In this document: in pieces, positions 8,838 through 17,043 of the stretch | Numbering within the stretch: the stretch's first letter is position 1 | Layout of the letters: each line of letters starts with the position of its first letter | Assembly (NCBI GenBank): GCA_039725955.1 | Contig: CP091033.1 | Location: 1,674,001 to 1,738,000 of the forward strand | Length of the DNA: 64,000 nucleotides | DNA from: Sinorhizobium sp. B11 | GTDB taxonomy: Bacteria; Pseudomonadota; Alphaproteobacteria; Rhizobiales; Rhizobiaceae | Reading direction: 5' to 3' | Notes under the pieces: generated by a model | Told to the model about the DNA's origin: nothing | The model's input: only the letters and a program-made list of their open reading frames with translations | Database searches by the model: none | Position numbers and translations under genes: made by a program

Positions 8838-9602
8838 ATGACCTATGTCGAACGCATCAAAGACGACATCACCAGGCTTGCTCAGCCCGCCAGATTCCTG
8901 GAACTGGCCGATCGGGTCCTGCCTGGACTTTCGATCGTCACCACCCTCTGTTTCGCTGTTGGACTTTATCTGAGTTTTGTGTCCGATGGTGATTACCAGC
9001 AGGGCGAGACCGTCAGGATCATGTATGTCCATGTCCCGGCGGCATGGATGGCAATGTTCTGTTATGTGGTGATGACCGCAAACGCCATCGGCTCCCTGGT
9101 ATGGCGCCATCCGCTTGCCGATGTCGCCGCGCGCGCTGCTGTGCCAATCGGCGCCGCCTTTACCTTCGTGTCGCTCGTGACAGGGGCGATCTGGGGCAAG
9201 CCGATGTGGGGAACCTGGTGGGTGTGGGACGCGCGACTGACCTCGATGTTCGTGCTTTTCCTGATGTATCTCGGCCTGCTGGCGATCAACCGCGCAGTCG
9301 ACGAGCCAACGCGCGCTGCTCGTGTCACGGCGGTTCTCATTCTCGTGGGCTTCGTCAACATCCCGATCATCAAGTTCTCGGTCGATTGGTGGAACACATT
9401 GCATCAGCCGGCAAGCGTGCTCAGGCTGGATGGCCCCGCTCTGGACATCGAATTCCTTCGCCCGCTCCTGACCATGGGCCTGGCCTTCACGGCGCTCTTT
9501 TTCACGCTCCTCCTGGCCTCGATCAGGAACGAAATCTGGCGGCGGAGACTCATGTCGCATCACCGCCTGGCGGCACGGGCCGCAATGCAAAAGGAGAATT
9601 GA
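8838..9602 (+). CDS. ccmC: heme exporter/heme-handling protein CcmC
   Basis: CcmC of the system I cytochrome c maturation pathway presents periplasmic heme to the chaperone CcmE. This 254-residue protein has six predicted membrane helices, the tryptophan-rich WWD segment WGTWWVWDARLTS (124-136), and the flanking heme-ligand histidine in YVHVP (H65), with a second in the later NTLHQPAS loop. It begins an operon with ccmD and ccmG. The usual neighbours ccmA and ccmB are absent here, so a complete system must exist elsewhere or this set supplements it. The anaerobox at 8791-8804 points to low-oxygen induction, fitting the demand for c-type cytochromes from cbb3 oxidase and NorC. Confidence 0.93.
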   Translation: MTYVERIKDDITRLAQPARFLELADRVLPGLSIVTTLCFAVGLYLSFVSDGDYQQGETVRIMYVHVPAAWMAMFCYVVMTANAIGSLVWRHPLADVAARAAVPIGAAFTFVSLVTGAIWGKPMWGTWWVWDARLTSMFVLFLMYLGLLAINRAVDEPTRAARVTAVLILVGFVNIPIIKFSVDWWNTLHQPASVLRLDGPALDIEFLRPLLTMGLAFTALFFTLLLASIRNEIWRRRLMSHHRLAARAAMQKEN

Positions 9603-9603
9603 A

Positions 9604-9759
9604 ATGACACATCGGGACTATGTGCTGGCGGCCTATGCCGCCGCATTCGCCGTCATGACCGCCATCAGCGCGACGACCTGGTTTCGCGGCCGCACCTATC
9701 GCCGGCAGGTCGAGATAGTGGCGAAGATCAGGCATGGCGCGCGCCACGAGGCACGCTAG
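9604..9759 (+). CDS. ccmD: heme exporter small subunit CcmD
   Basis: A 51-residue protein starting one base after the ccmC stop, with GGAG nearby. Residues ~8-28 (LAAYAAAFAVMTAISATTWF) form one membrane helix, followed by a basic cytoplasmic tail (RGRTYRRQ), the hallmark of CcmD. CcmD stabilises the CcmC-CcmE complex and assists release of holo-CcmE. Its stop abuts the GTG start of ccmG. Position between ccmC and ccmG and its length make the assignment secure although the sequence is poorly conserved in the family. Confidence 0.85.
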   Translation: MTHRDYVLAAYAAAFAVMTAISATTWFRGRTYRRQVEIVAKIRHGARHEAR

Positions 9760-10323
9760 GTGCGCCGCTATCTGGTTGCCGCCATGCCGCTGCTCGTCTT
9801 TGTGGCAATTGCCGGAGCCGCCGGGCGCACGCTCTATCGGGAGGCGGCGGAAGGATATTCGCCCTCCGCCCTCCCTTCCGCACTGATCGGTCAGGTACAC
9901 CCGGTAATCGATCTGCCGCCGCTTGCTGGTCTGCAGTCTCCCGGACTTCAAGATAGCGGGTTTTCCGGCCAGGTCACGATCGTCAACGTATTCGCGTCCT
10001 GGTGCGTTCCCTGCCGGCAGGAACATGGCGCGCTCATGCGGCTATCGAAGGACCCACGCGTCAAGCTGATAGGCATCAATTATAAGGATGACAGCAGCAA
10101 CGCTCTGGCCTTCTTGCACGAAAACGGAAATCCCTACGCTGCCGTCGGGGTCGATCCGACCGGAAGGGAAGCGATCGATTGGGGTGTTTACGGCGTGCCG
10201 GAGACCTTCGTCATCGACCGCGACGGCCGCATCCTGTTCAAGCAGGTCGGCCCGCTCGACGACAAGGCCCTGTCGGCCGGCCTTGGTCCCGCTCTCGACA
10301 GGGCACTGGCTGCCGGCAGCTGA
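9760..10323 (+). CDS. ccmG: thiol:disulfide interchange protein CcmG (DsbE/CycY)
   Basis: A 187-residue membrane-anchored periplasmic thioredoxin that reduces the CxxCH cysteines of apocytochrome c before heme is attached. It has an N-terminal anchor (LVAAMPLLVFVAIAGAAG), the active site WCVPC (C82, C85) and the cis-proline motif GVPETFVID. Length fits the family. The GTG at 9760 directly follows the ccmD TAG; a later ATG (9784) would cut the anchor short. Co-transcription with ccmC and ccmD is near certain. Confidence 0.92.
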   Translation: MRRYLVAAMPLLVFVAIAGAAGRTLYREAAEGYSPSALPSALIGQVHPVIDLPPLAGLQSPGLQDSGFSGQVTIVNVFASWCVPCRQEHGALMRLSKDPRVKLIGINYKDDSSNALAFLHENGNPYAAVGVDPTGREAIDWGVYGVPETFVIDRDGRILFKQVGPLDDKALSAGLGPALDRALAAGS

Positions 10324-10362
10324 CCGGAAGCCCTTCGTCGCAGTTGGCTCGGCGACTCGGCC

Positions 10363-11049
10363 TCAAGCCGGTTGTGATCGCTTCTCCGAATCCGCGACAA
10401 GCTGCAACCGATCGAGGCAGCTGCCCAATCCGAGATTCTCGACGAGCGCAAGCACGGCACGGCGCTGCAAGTCGGTTTCCACATTTCCTTCGAGCGTGAT
10501 CTGTCCGTTATGGACGGAGACGCGGATCCTTTGCGGCGTCAGCCCGAGATCATATTTCAGGCGTGTGCGAACAGCGAGTAGGATCGCGTCATCCTCGCGC
10601 GGCAACCTGAGTGTCGGCGCGTCGGTTATCAGTGCGAGGATATCGCGCCGGCTGACGATCCCCACGAGCCGTCCGTCGTCGACGATCGGAATACGCTTGA
10701 TGCGATGGACCTCGAGGCTTTCGGCAATATCCGAAACCTCGCTGTCCGGGCTGGCGACTATAACATCGCGCGACATGATATCTCTGACGGACCAGCCGTT
10801 GCCGCGAATGTAGCGGTCGAGATCGACATCGGACGTGATTTCCGCGTTACGCGCGGTGCGCGGCGCAAGCCGGATCTCGCGCCGCAGCAACAGGTCGCCT
10901 TCGGTCAGAATTCCGCAGATCCGCCCTTCGTCGTCCACGACAGGCAGCCCGCTGATGTTGTTTTGCATCATCACTGCGGCGGCATGACGGATCCCTGCCG
11001 CAGGGCTGATCGAGACCACGTTGCTCGTCATAATGTCCTTGGCCTGCAT
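10363..11049 (-). CDS. tandem CBS domain protein with C-terminal BON domain
   Basis: A 228-residue cytoplasmic protein. Two CBS domains (about residues 7-60, KDIMTSNVVSISP, and 90-140, VRDIMSRDVIVAS) form a Bateman module that may bind adenosine nucleotides. A BON domain follows (about 155-215, VRTRLKYDLGL, VSVHNGQITLEGNV). Such stand-alone proteins are thought to sense energy charge or stress, but the partner is unknown. The ATG at 11049 has GGGAGG seven bases upstream and is preferred over one at 11085. A perfectly symmetrical anaerobox at 11115-11128 lies 72 bp before the start, so it probably belongs to the low-oxygen regulon rather than to the neighbouring ccm operon. Confidence 0.85.
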   Translation of the reverse strand: MQAKDIMTSNVVSISPAAGIRHAAAVMMQNNISGLPVVDDEGRICGILTEGDLLLRREIRLAPRTARNAEITSDVDLDRYIRGNGWSVRDIMSRDVIVASPDSEVSDIAESLEVHRIKRIPIVDDGRLVGIVSRRDILALITDAPTLRLPREDDAILLAVRTRLKYDLGLTPQRIRVSVHNGQITLEGNVETDLQRRAVLALVENLGLGSCLDRLQLVADSEKRSQPA

Positions 11050-11114
11050 GCGTGCACCTCCCCTTTCGGAAACATCTGGTGCCATGAGCGTAGGACGGCT
11101 TGGACGAACCGACC

Positions 11115-11128
11115 TTGACCTCCGTCAA
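11115..11128 (-). promoter_or_regulatory. anaerobox before the CBS-BON gene
   Basis: TTGAC-CTCC-GTCAA has exact half-site symmetry. It overlaps the last codons of ccmH and, centred at -41.5, would start transcription near 11080, ~31 nt before the CBS-BON ATG. Confidence 0.75.
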
Positions 11129-11592
11129 AGTCGCGGTGTCGGATCAAGCAACTCGGCAAGCCTTGCCTGCTCTTCTGCCGTCAGCTTGCTGCCAGTTGGC
11201 TTTCCAGCCCGCTTGCGGGCAAAGACGATGAGCGAAACCCCGCCGGCAAGGATCAACAGCACCGGTGCCCCCCAGAGCAACAGCGTGCGCAGACTGAAGC
11301 GCGGCTTCAGGAGGACGAATTCCCCGTAGCGCGAGACGATGTAGTTCAACACCTGCTCGTCGCTGTCGCCATCGGTAATGCGCTCGCGCACCAGCAGGCG
11401 CAGATCCTTTGCGAGATCGGCATTGGAATCGTCGATCGACTGGTTCTGGCAGACCATGCAGCGCAGTTCGGCAGACAATGTTCGCGCCCGGGCTTCGAGG
11501 GCCGGATCGGAGAGCATCTCGTCCGGGTTGACGGCGAAGGCTGGTGCGGCCGCCAGGATCAACGTCAGGACGAGGAGAAAACGCCTGATCAT
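11125..11592 (-). CDS. ccmH: cytochrome c maturation protein CcmH (CycL)
   Basis: CcmH keeps apocytochrome c cysteines reduced and works with CcmF at heme ligation. The 155-residue protein has a signal peptide ([16 protein letters not shown]), the redox motif LRCMVCQ (C45, C48), the typical [14 protein letters not shown] helix and a C-terminal membrane anchor ([21 protein letters not shown]). The start is the ATG of an ATGA overlap with the ccmF stop. It is the last gene of ccmI-ccmE-ccmF-ccmH, the rhizobial cycHJKL order. Confidence 0.93.
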   Translation of the reverse strand: MIRRFLLVLTLILAAAPAFAVNPDEMLSDPALEARARTLSAELRCMVCQNQSIDDSNADLAKDLRLLVRERITDGDSDEQVLNYIVSRYGEFVLLKPRFSLRTLLLWGAPVLLILAGGVSLIVFARKRAGKPTGSKLTAEEQARLAELLDPTPRL

Positions 11593-13586
11593 TCCGCCGG
11601 CTCCATGGCAGGTGCCGCTGGTTTCGCCGGCTTTGCCTTCCTGCTCGGAGCCCCGACGCGCAGGCGCCGGTCGGTCAGCGAGACGAAGCCGCCGAAGGCC
11701 ATGATGAGCGCTCCGCCCCAGATGCAGAGGATGAACGGTTTCCACCAGATGCGCACGACGATGCCGCCGTCCTTCGTCGCGTCACCCAGCGAGACATAGA
11801 GCTGGCTGAGGCCGAACGTGAGAATACCGGCCTCCGTCGTCGGCATCTGCCGGGCAGTGTAGAGCCGCTTGGCAGACCAGACATCGGCCACCTCGGCGCC
11901 ACCACGACGGATCGAGAAATGGCCGCGATCCTCGGTGTAGTTCGGGCCGGTTGCCGGCCGCATGCCGTCAAAGAGGATGCTGTAGCCGCCGGCCTCCGTC
12001 GACTGGCCCTGCTTCATCTCGACCACATGTTCGGTCTGGAAGGTGGTCACGGCGACGATGCCGAGCACGGTGACGCCAAGACCGGCATGGGCAAGCGCGG
12101 CGCCGAAGGCCGAGCGCGGCAGGCCGGTCAGGCGGCGCCAGGCGATATCAGCCTTCACCTTGCCGATGCCGGCGCGATACCAGAGGTCGGCCGCCGCGCC
12201 AAGGATCAGGAACAGGCCGGCGGCAAGGCCGATCACTGCCATGACCGGGCCGCCATGTTCGATATAGAAGAAGACGAGGGCTGCGACGAAAGCGAGACCG
12301 GCCACGACATAGAGCCGCTGCAGGGCGCCGAGCAGATCGCCGCGTTTCCAGGCGAGCAGCGGGCCGAAGGGCACGATGATCAAAAGCGGCGCCATCAGCA
12401 GGCCGAATGTCAGGTTGAAGAAGGGCGGGCCGACGGAGATCTTGTCGCCAGTCAGCGTTTCCAGCACCAGCGGATAGAGCGTGCCCGTCAGCACCGTGCC
12501 GCAGGCAACCGTCAGGATCAGGTTGTTGACGACGAGCGCCCCCTCACGCGAGATCGGCGCAAACAGACCGCCGGCCGACAGAAGCGGCGCGCGGAAGGCA
12601 AAAAGCGATAGCGCCCCGCCGATGAAGATCAGGAGAATGCAGAGGATGAAGACGCCGCGGCTCGGGTCGCTGGCGAAAGCATGGACCGAGGTCAGGACGC
12701 CGGAGCGCACCAGGAAAGTGCCCATCAGCGACAGCGAGAAGGTCAGGATGGCAAGCAGCACCGTCCAGATCTTCAGCGCTTCGCGCTTTTCCATGACGAG
12801 GGCCGAGTGCAGAAGTGCGGTGCCGGCAAGCCAGGGCATGAAGGAGGCGTTTTCCACCGGATCCCAGAACCACCAGCCGCCCCAGCCGAGTTCGTAATAG
12901 GCCCAGTAGGAGCCCATGGCGATGCCGAGCGTCAGGAAGGTCCAGGCAGCGAGCGTCCAGGGCCGCACCCAGCGCGCCCAGGCGGCATCGATGCGGCCGT
13001 CGAGAAGGGCGGCAACGGCAAAAGAGAAGCAGACGGAGAAGCCGACATAACCGAGATAGAGGAGCGGCGGATGGATGGCGAGGCCGATATCCTGCAGCAC
13101 CGGGTTCAGATCCTTGCCCTCGGCCGGCGCCGGATCGAGGCGGGTGAAGGGATTGGAGGTCAACAGGATGAAGAGGATGAAGGCGACCGAGATCCAGGCC
13201 TGGACCGAGAGCACATTGGCCTTCAGCGTATCGGGCAGATTGCGGCCGAAGATCGCGACCAGCGCGCTGAACAGCGCCAGGATCAGAAGCCAGAGCATCA
13301 TCGATCCCTCGTGATTGCCCCAGACGCCGGAGTACTTGTAGATCAGCGGCACCAGCGAATGCGAATTCTCCCAGACATTCTGGACGGAGAAGTCGGAAAC
13401 CACATGGGCATAGGTCAGCACGCCGAAGGAGAAGGCAACGAGGGCGAAGAGCAGGACCGAGCCGAGCGGCGCCACATCCATCATCGCCTGATCGCCGCGC
13501 CTTGCGCCGATCACAGGCACGAGCGACAGGATGATTGCCGTTGCGAGCGCCAGAACCAGCGCATAGTGGCCGATCTCGATGATCAT
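11589..13586 (-). CDS. ccmF: heme lyase subunit CcmF (CycK)
   Basis: CcmF receives heme from holo-CcmE and, with CcmH and CcmI, forms the cytochrome c heme lyase in the inner membrane. The 665-residue protein is full length, with some 14-15 hydrophobic segments, the WWD motif WGGWWFWD (235-242) and conserved histidines around it ([10 protein letters not shown] near 172 and ALLHSALV near 260). It overlaps ccmE upstream and ccmH downstream by ATGA, so translation is coupled. Confidence 0.95.
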   Translation of the reverse strand: MIIEIGHYALVLALATAIILSLVPVIGARRGDQAMMDVAPLGSVLLFALVAFSFGVLTYAHVVSDFSVQNVWENSHSLVPLIYKYSGVWGNHEGSMMLWLLILALFSALVAIFGRNLPDTLKANVLSVQAWISVAFILFILLTSNPFTRLDPAPAEGKDLNPVLQDIGLAIHPPLLYLGYVGFSVCFSFAVAALLDGRIDAAWARWVRPWTLAAWTFLTLGIAMGSYWAYYELGWGGWWFWDPVENASFMPWLAGTALLHSALVMEKREALKIWTVLLAILTFSLSLMGTFLVRSGVLTSVHAFASDPSRGVFILCILLIFIGGALSLFAFRAPLLSAGGLFAPISREGALVVNNLILTVACGTVLTGTLYPLVLETLTGDKISVGPPFFNLTFGLLMAPLLIIVPFGPLLAWKRGDLLGALQRLYVVAGLAFVAALVFFYIEHGGPVMAVIGLAAGLFLILGAAADLWYRAGIGKVKADIAWRRLTGLPRSAFGAALAHAGLGVTVLGIVAVTTFQTEHVVEMKQGQSTEAGGYSILFDGMRPATGPNYTEDRGHFSIRRGGAEVADVWSAKRLYTARQMPTTEAGILTFGLSQLYVSLGDATKDGGIVVRIWWKPFILCIWGGALIMAFGGFVSLTDRRLRVGAPSRKAKPAKPAAPAMEPAE

Positions 13587-14095
13587 GGCGTTGCCCTTGT
13601 CTGTTGTCCCTGGGCTTCCTGGCCCTTTGCCGCCTCGCCTTGCGGTGCGGCCCCCTTGCCCTCTTCCCAGAGGCCCTGGGCCTTCAGCCTGTCGGCGACT
13701 TCCTTGGGCATATAGGTCTCGTCATGCTTGGCAAGCACGGTATCGGCGGTGAAGACATTGCTGCCTGTCTCGAACGCGCCCTCGGTCACCACCCCCTGCC
13801 CTTCGCGGAAGAGATCGGGAAGGATGCCCTGGTAGCGGACATTGACGATCTGACCGCTCGGATCCGTCACGGCAAAACGCACGACCGAGCCCTCGCCGCG
13901 CATGACGCTGCCCTCGCCCACGAGGCCGCCGAGGCGGATGCGGGTGCCCGGTGCGATCGGGTTGCTGGCGAGATCGCCGGGCATGTAAAAATAGGCGACC
14001 GACTGGCTGAAGGCGAACATGACGAGCAGCACGGCGGCGGCAATGAAGCCCATGCCGCCGGCAATCACCGCCATGCGTTTCTGCTTGCGCGTCAT
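13583..14095 (-). CDS. ccmE: periplasmic heme chaperone CcmE (CycJ)
   Basis: CcmE covalently carries heme from CcmC to CcmF. The 170-residue protein has an N-terminal membrane anchor ([20 protein letters not shown]), an OB-fold beta-barrel and the heme-binding HDETY motif with H124 and Y128. A C-terminal extension rich in Q, A and G follows the motif, as in other alphaproteobacteria. It overlaps ccmI and ccmF by four bases each. Confidence 0.95.
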   Translation of the reverse strand: MTRKQKRMAVIAGGMGFIAAAVLLVMFAFSQSVAYFYMPGDLASNPIAPGTRIRLGGLVGEGSVMRGEGSVVRFAVTDPSGQIVNVRYQGILPDLFREGQGVVTEGAFETGSNVFTADTVLAKHDETYMPKEVADRLKAQGLWEEGKGAAPQGEAAKGQEAQGQQTRATP

Positions 14096-15228
14096 TCGCT
14101 CAATCCCTCCGTCGCGATGCCGAGCTCCTTGCCGAGCGCCAGCAGCTGCCTGCCCTCATCGCCTGATGCCGGGAAGGCCGCAAGCCCGCGCTTCAGGGCG
14201 CCCGCGGCGCGATCCTTGTCGTTCAATACGGCGTAAGAGCGGACGAGACGCATCCAGCCCTCGAAATTGTTGGGATCAGCTGACAACTTCGCATCGAGGC
14301 TTTCCACCATGCCGCGGATCATCTGCTGACAGTCGCCGCTGCTCATCGTCTCAGCCGCCGCCACATCCTCGGAAGTCGGGCCGCCCGGCGCCGCGGGCTG
14401 GGCCTCGGGCGCTGCAGCCTGACCGCCATTCTTGGCGATGTGCTCGTTGACCAGCGGCAGCCAGGGGGCATCGGCAGGCGATTGCTTCGCCAATGTCTCG
14501 AAAGCGCTCCGCGCCTCTTCCGGCTGACCCGCCTGCTCCATGCTCAGGGCAATGTAGAAACGTGCACGCGGATTGTTCGGCTCGAGGGAGAGAACCTGCT
14601 TGAGTTCATCGAGCACCTCTGCCGTCACCGTGCCATTTGAGGTGGCCATGAGCGTTTCCGACAGCCCTTCAAGACGGGGAACATTGGCTCCGTCCAGGTG
14701 AAGCGCGGTTCGATACGCCTTTGCCGCGTCATCCACCCGGCCCATCTTCAGGTAAACCGGAGCGATGATGTCCCATCCCCGCCCGTCCTCGGGGCGCTCG
14801 GCGAGATGATTCTCCATCTTCTTCACGAGGATTGCGAGATCCTCGCCCGGCTCCGCGAGCCTCGTCGCCAAAGGACGCGAGGGGATATCAGGAGAACCGA
14901 GAGAGACATAAAGAGCGATACTGAGTACGGGCAGGAACACGGCTATCACGTGTTTGAGCCATCTGTCGGAGCGTTGCGGGGTCTGCGCCGGCCGGTCGTT
15001 ATCGGCCGCCTTGAACAGCCGGCGCGCCGTCTCTGCTTTGGCCAGTTCGTATTGGTCCAGCGAGATACGCCCGAAGGCGATATCCTCGTCGAGTTCCAAA
15101 AGCTGGTCGCGATAGACCTTGCCGGCATCCGCTTTGCTGCTCGCTGTCTTCCTCCCCGTTGAAAGCGGATGAAGCAGGATGGCAGTCGCTGCGGTTGTGA
15201 TTACCGCGAAAAGAACCCAGATCGTCAT
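14092..15228 (-). CDS. ccmI: cytochrome c biogenesis apo-chaperone CcmI (CycH)
   Basis: CcmI binds apocytochrome c C-termini and delivers them to CcmF/H. Two N-terminal membrane segments ([17 protein letters not shown] and ~95-115 [19 protein letters not shown]) flank a leucine-zipper-like cytoplasmic loop. A periplasmic TPR domain follows ([51 protein letters not shown]). An upstream TTG at 15291 lies inside the anaerobox, so it cannot be the start. The box predicts a transcript beginning near 15243, which favours the ATG at 15228 (MTIWVLF, the usual N-terminus) over ATG 15255. No good ribosome-binding site is visible. First gene of ccmIEFH. Confidence 0.9.
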   Translation of the reverse strand: MTIWVLFAVITTAATAILLHPLSTGRKTASSKADAGKVYRDQLLELDEDIAFGRISLDQYELAKAETARRLFKAADNDRPAQTPQRSDRWLKHVIAVFLPVLSIALYVSLGSPDIPSRPLATRLAEPGEDLAILVKKMENHLAERPEDGRGWDIIAPVYLKMGRVDDAAKAYRTALHLDGANVPRLEGLSETLMATSNGTVTAEVLDELKQVLSLEPNNPRARFYIALSMEQAGQPEEARSAFETLAKQSPADAPWLPLVNEHIAKNGGQAAAPEAQPAAPGGPTSEDVAAAETMSSGDCQQMIRGMVESLDAKLSADPNNFEGWMRLVRSYAVLNDKDRAAGALKRGLAAFPASGDEGRQLLALGKELGIATEGLSE

Positions 15229-15277
15229 TGTTGCAGCCATAATGGCTGAACTCATAGCGTCAGCAGCGGACCGGACA

Positions 15278-15291
15278 TTGACGAGGATCAA
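15278..15291 (-). promoter_or_regulatory. anaerobox before ccmIEFH
   Basis: Read on the minus strand it is TTGAT-CCTC-GTCAA. It lies immediately after the response-regulator stop codon and its centre is 56 bp before the ccmI ATG at 15228. Confidence 0.72.
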
Positions 15292-16020
15292 TTATCTCGA
15301 TGTTCGTCCCGGTCGACCGGTGAAGACATAACCGACGCCGCGGACAGACTGAATGAGATCCGGGCTCTTCGGATCATCCTCGATCTTCTTGCGCAAGCGG
15401 ACGATCTGGGCGTCGATTGCGCGATCAAAGGCTTCGAAATTGCGGTTTCTCGTCAGATCCATGAGCGTTTCGCGCGAAAGAACCCGGCCGGGATTGCGCA
15501 CGAAAACAAGAAGCATATCGAACTCGCCCGTCGTCAAGGCAACGTCGTCGCCCTGGGGTGAGGTCAGCCGCCTGCGCGACACATCGAGGGACCAGCCTTC
15601 GAAGGCGAGCGTTTCGTCTTCTCCCTTGGCAGCACGGGTCGCATCCGAGGAGGTGCGGCGTCGCAGGATTGTCCTCAGACGAGCCAGCAGTTCTCTCAGA
15701 TGAAAGGGCTTGGCGATGTAATCATCGGCGCCGACTTCAAGGCCGACGACCTTGTCCGTGACATCGTCCTGACCGGTCAGCATGAGTACCGGCACATCGG
15801 ATGTGCTTCGAAGCTCCCGGAGCAGTTCGAGACCATTCTCGCCGTTCGGGAGCACTAGATCGAGAAAAATTGCCGCGAAAGAGCTCTTGGCAAGTTCGGA
15901 ACGCATCGCCGCACCGTTTGCGACCGCGTTCACCTTAAATCCGTTGTCTTCGAAGTAACGCATCAGCATCTGCCTGATCCGCGCGTCATCATCGACCACC
16001 AGAATCCTGTCCGGTTCCAT
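15292..16020 (-). CDS. OmpR/PhoB-family response regulator, candidate FxkR
   Basis: A 242-residue regulator with a receiver domain (acidic pair D11-D12, phosphoacceptor D54 in IFLDLVLPNG, K104 in YIAKPF) and a C-terminal winged helix (VALTTGEFDMLLVF, VSRRRLTSP, VRGVGYVFTGRP). The ATG at 16020 with a GAGG before it gives the standard N-terminus; upstream starts would add a tail foreign to the family. No kinase gene is adjacent. In R. etli an OmpR-type regulator, FxkR, links hybrid FixL to fixK through a direct-repeat K-box. The same window has hFixL and such a repeat before fixK, so this protein is a strong FxkR candidate. That is inference by context. Confidence 0.8.
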   Translation of the reverse strand: MEPDRILVVDDDARIRQMLMRYFEDNGFKVNAVANGAAMRSELAKSSFAAIFLDLVLPNGENGLELLRELRSTSDVPVLMLTGQDDVTDKVVGLEVGADDYIAKPFHLRELLARLRTILRRRTSSDATRAAKGEDETLAFEGWSLDVSRRRLTSPQGDDVALTTGEFDMLLVFVRNPGRVLSRETLMDLTRNRNFEAFDRAIDAQIVRLRKKIEDDPKSPDLIQSVRGVGYVFTGRPGRTSR

Positions 16021-16195
16021 TGTCCTCGTTGAGCTTGTTTCGACTTGCCAATCAGATAGCGCAGGAATTCGGCCAGCGCCACCGCTCTCAGCGCCGCATG
16101 CGATAGTTCCCAAAGAAACCTGGTGATGACCGCCTGGTAGGATTTGTCGCCACAACCTCCAACGCCACGACTGCGGACAACTGGCTCGATTGTCG

Positions 16196-16861
16196 CTAAC
16201 AGACCTGACGCAGCAGAACGACGTTTTCGATGCGGACCGTTCGACCCTTCACGTCGACCCCGCATCGTGCGAGAGCGGCAAATGCCCTGGAAAGGGCCTC
16301 TGGCCCAAGCCCGAGTTTTCCAGCCAGAATCTGCTTCTTGTACGGAAGATGGAATGTCGCCTGAAGAGCCGCTTCCGGGCACTGCCGCAACAGGAAATTC
16401 GCCACACGTTGGATCGCCGTATGCAAACGGTCGCCGGCAATGCCATCGAAAGCTTCAAGAAGATGGCGAGCCGATATCTTCAGCAAGTTGCGCTGGAGCT
16501 GCGGGCATTTGTCGGCCAATGCCCGCAGCGCCGCAGCTTCGAACAGCACGAGATCGCTCAGGGCGCCGGCATATGCGCCGTGCGCATAGTTACCACCGAG
16601 CGCAATGACATATTCGGCGATGAAGTCGCCTGGTTCGCAGACGCGGATATCCGCATCACGTCCGCTCGATTCGGTTCGTGTCAGCCTGACCACGCCGCTT
16701 GCGACATAGACGACGTGGATCCCGGGCTCACCTTCCGAGAGAATCTCTTCGCCCGGCATATAGGTGCGCCGGCGAGCGAGGGCGGCAAGTCGTCTCGCGG
16801 TATCCTCGTTCAGCCCATGAAATAGGTCTGACCGTAGAAGCCGTTCGTTGTTAGAAAGCAT
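16196..16861 (-). CDS. Crp/Fnr-family transcriptional regulator
   Basis: A ~221-residue regulator with an N-terminal cyclic-nucleotide-binding fold (YMPGEEILSEGEPGIHVVYVASGVVRL) and a C-terminal helix-turn-helix whose recognition helix reads PEALSRAFAAL. It has no N-terminal cysteine cluster for an Fe-S centre, so it is not a classical Fnr. The ATG at 16861 has AAAAGGA just upstream. A GTG at 16888 overlapping the fixS stop (GTGA) is also possible. Either way it reads on from fixGHIS and is probably expressed with it, making a regulatory layer under FixK. Its signal and targets are unknown. It differs clearly from FixK (25453) and NnrR (45751). Confidence 0.85.
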   Translation of the reverse strand: MLSNNERLLRSDLFHGLNEDTARRLAALARRRTYMPGEEILSEGEPGIHVVYVASGVVRLTRTESSGRDADIRVCEPGDFIAEYVIALGGNYAHGAYAGALSDLVLFEAAALRALADKCPQLQRNLLKISARHLLEAFDGIAGDRLHTAIQRVANFLLRQCPEAALQATFHLPYKKQILAGKLGLGPEALSRAFAALARCGVDVKGRTVRIENVVLLRQVC

Positions 16862-16884
16862 CGGTCCTTTTCCGGCTGATGCGA

Positions 16885-17043
16885 TCACGTGGCGGTCGGA
16901 TCGGAATCATCATCGGCAATCACTCGCCAGGAAGCGCCCTCCAGATCGTCATACTGACCGCTCTTCAGGGACCAGAGGAACGCCGCCAATCCAAGACCAC
17001 CCATGAAAAGTGCAATCGGAATCAGATAGATGAGCATGTTCAT
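16885..17043 (-). CDS. fixS: cbb3 oxidase maturation protein FixS (CcoS)
   Basis: A 52-residue protein with one membrane helix (MLIYLIPIALFMGGLGLAAF) and the typical FLWSLKSGQYDDLEG stretch at the membrane exit, followed by an acidic tail. CcoS is needed for insertion of heme and copper into CcoN. Its ATG overlaps the fixI stop (ATGA). Too short for many gene finders but unmistakable by sequence and place. Confidence 0.92.
   Translation of the reverse strand: MNMLIYLIPIALFMGGLGLAAFLWSLKSGQYDDLEGASWRVIADDDSDPTAT

Noticed and set aside
12681..13715. Long plus-strand frame opposite ccmF and ccmE
   Set aside because: Composition (runs of E, R, G, H, Q) is typical of an antisense shadow of membrane-protein genes. 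The same holds for frames opposite ccmF (11919-12611), fixN (24263-25087), norB (33847-34908), nnrS (42201-43238) and nirK (43562-44755).
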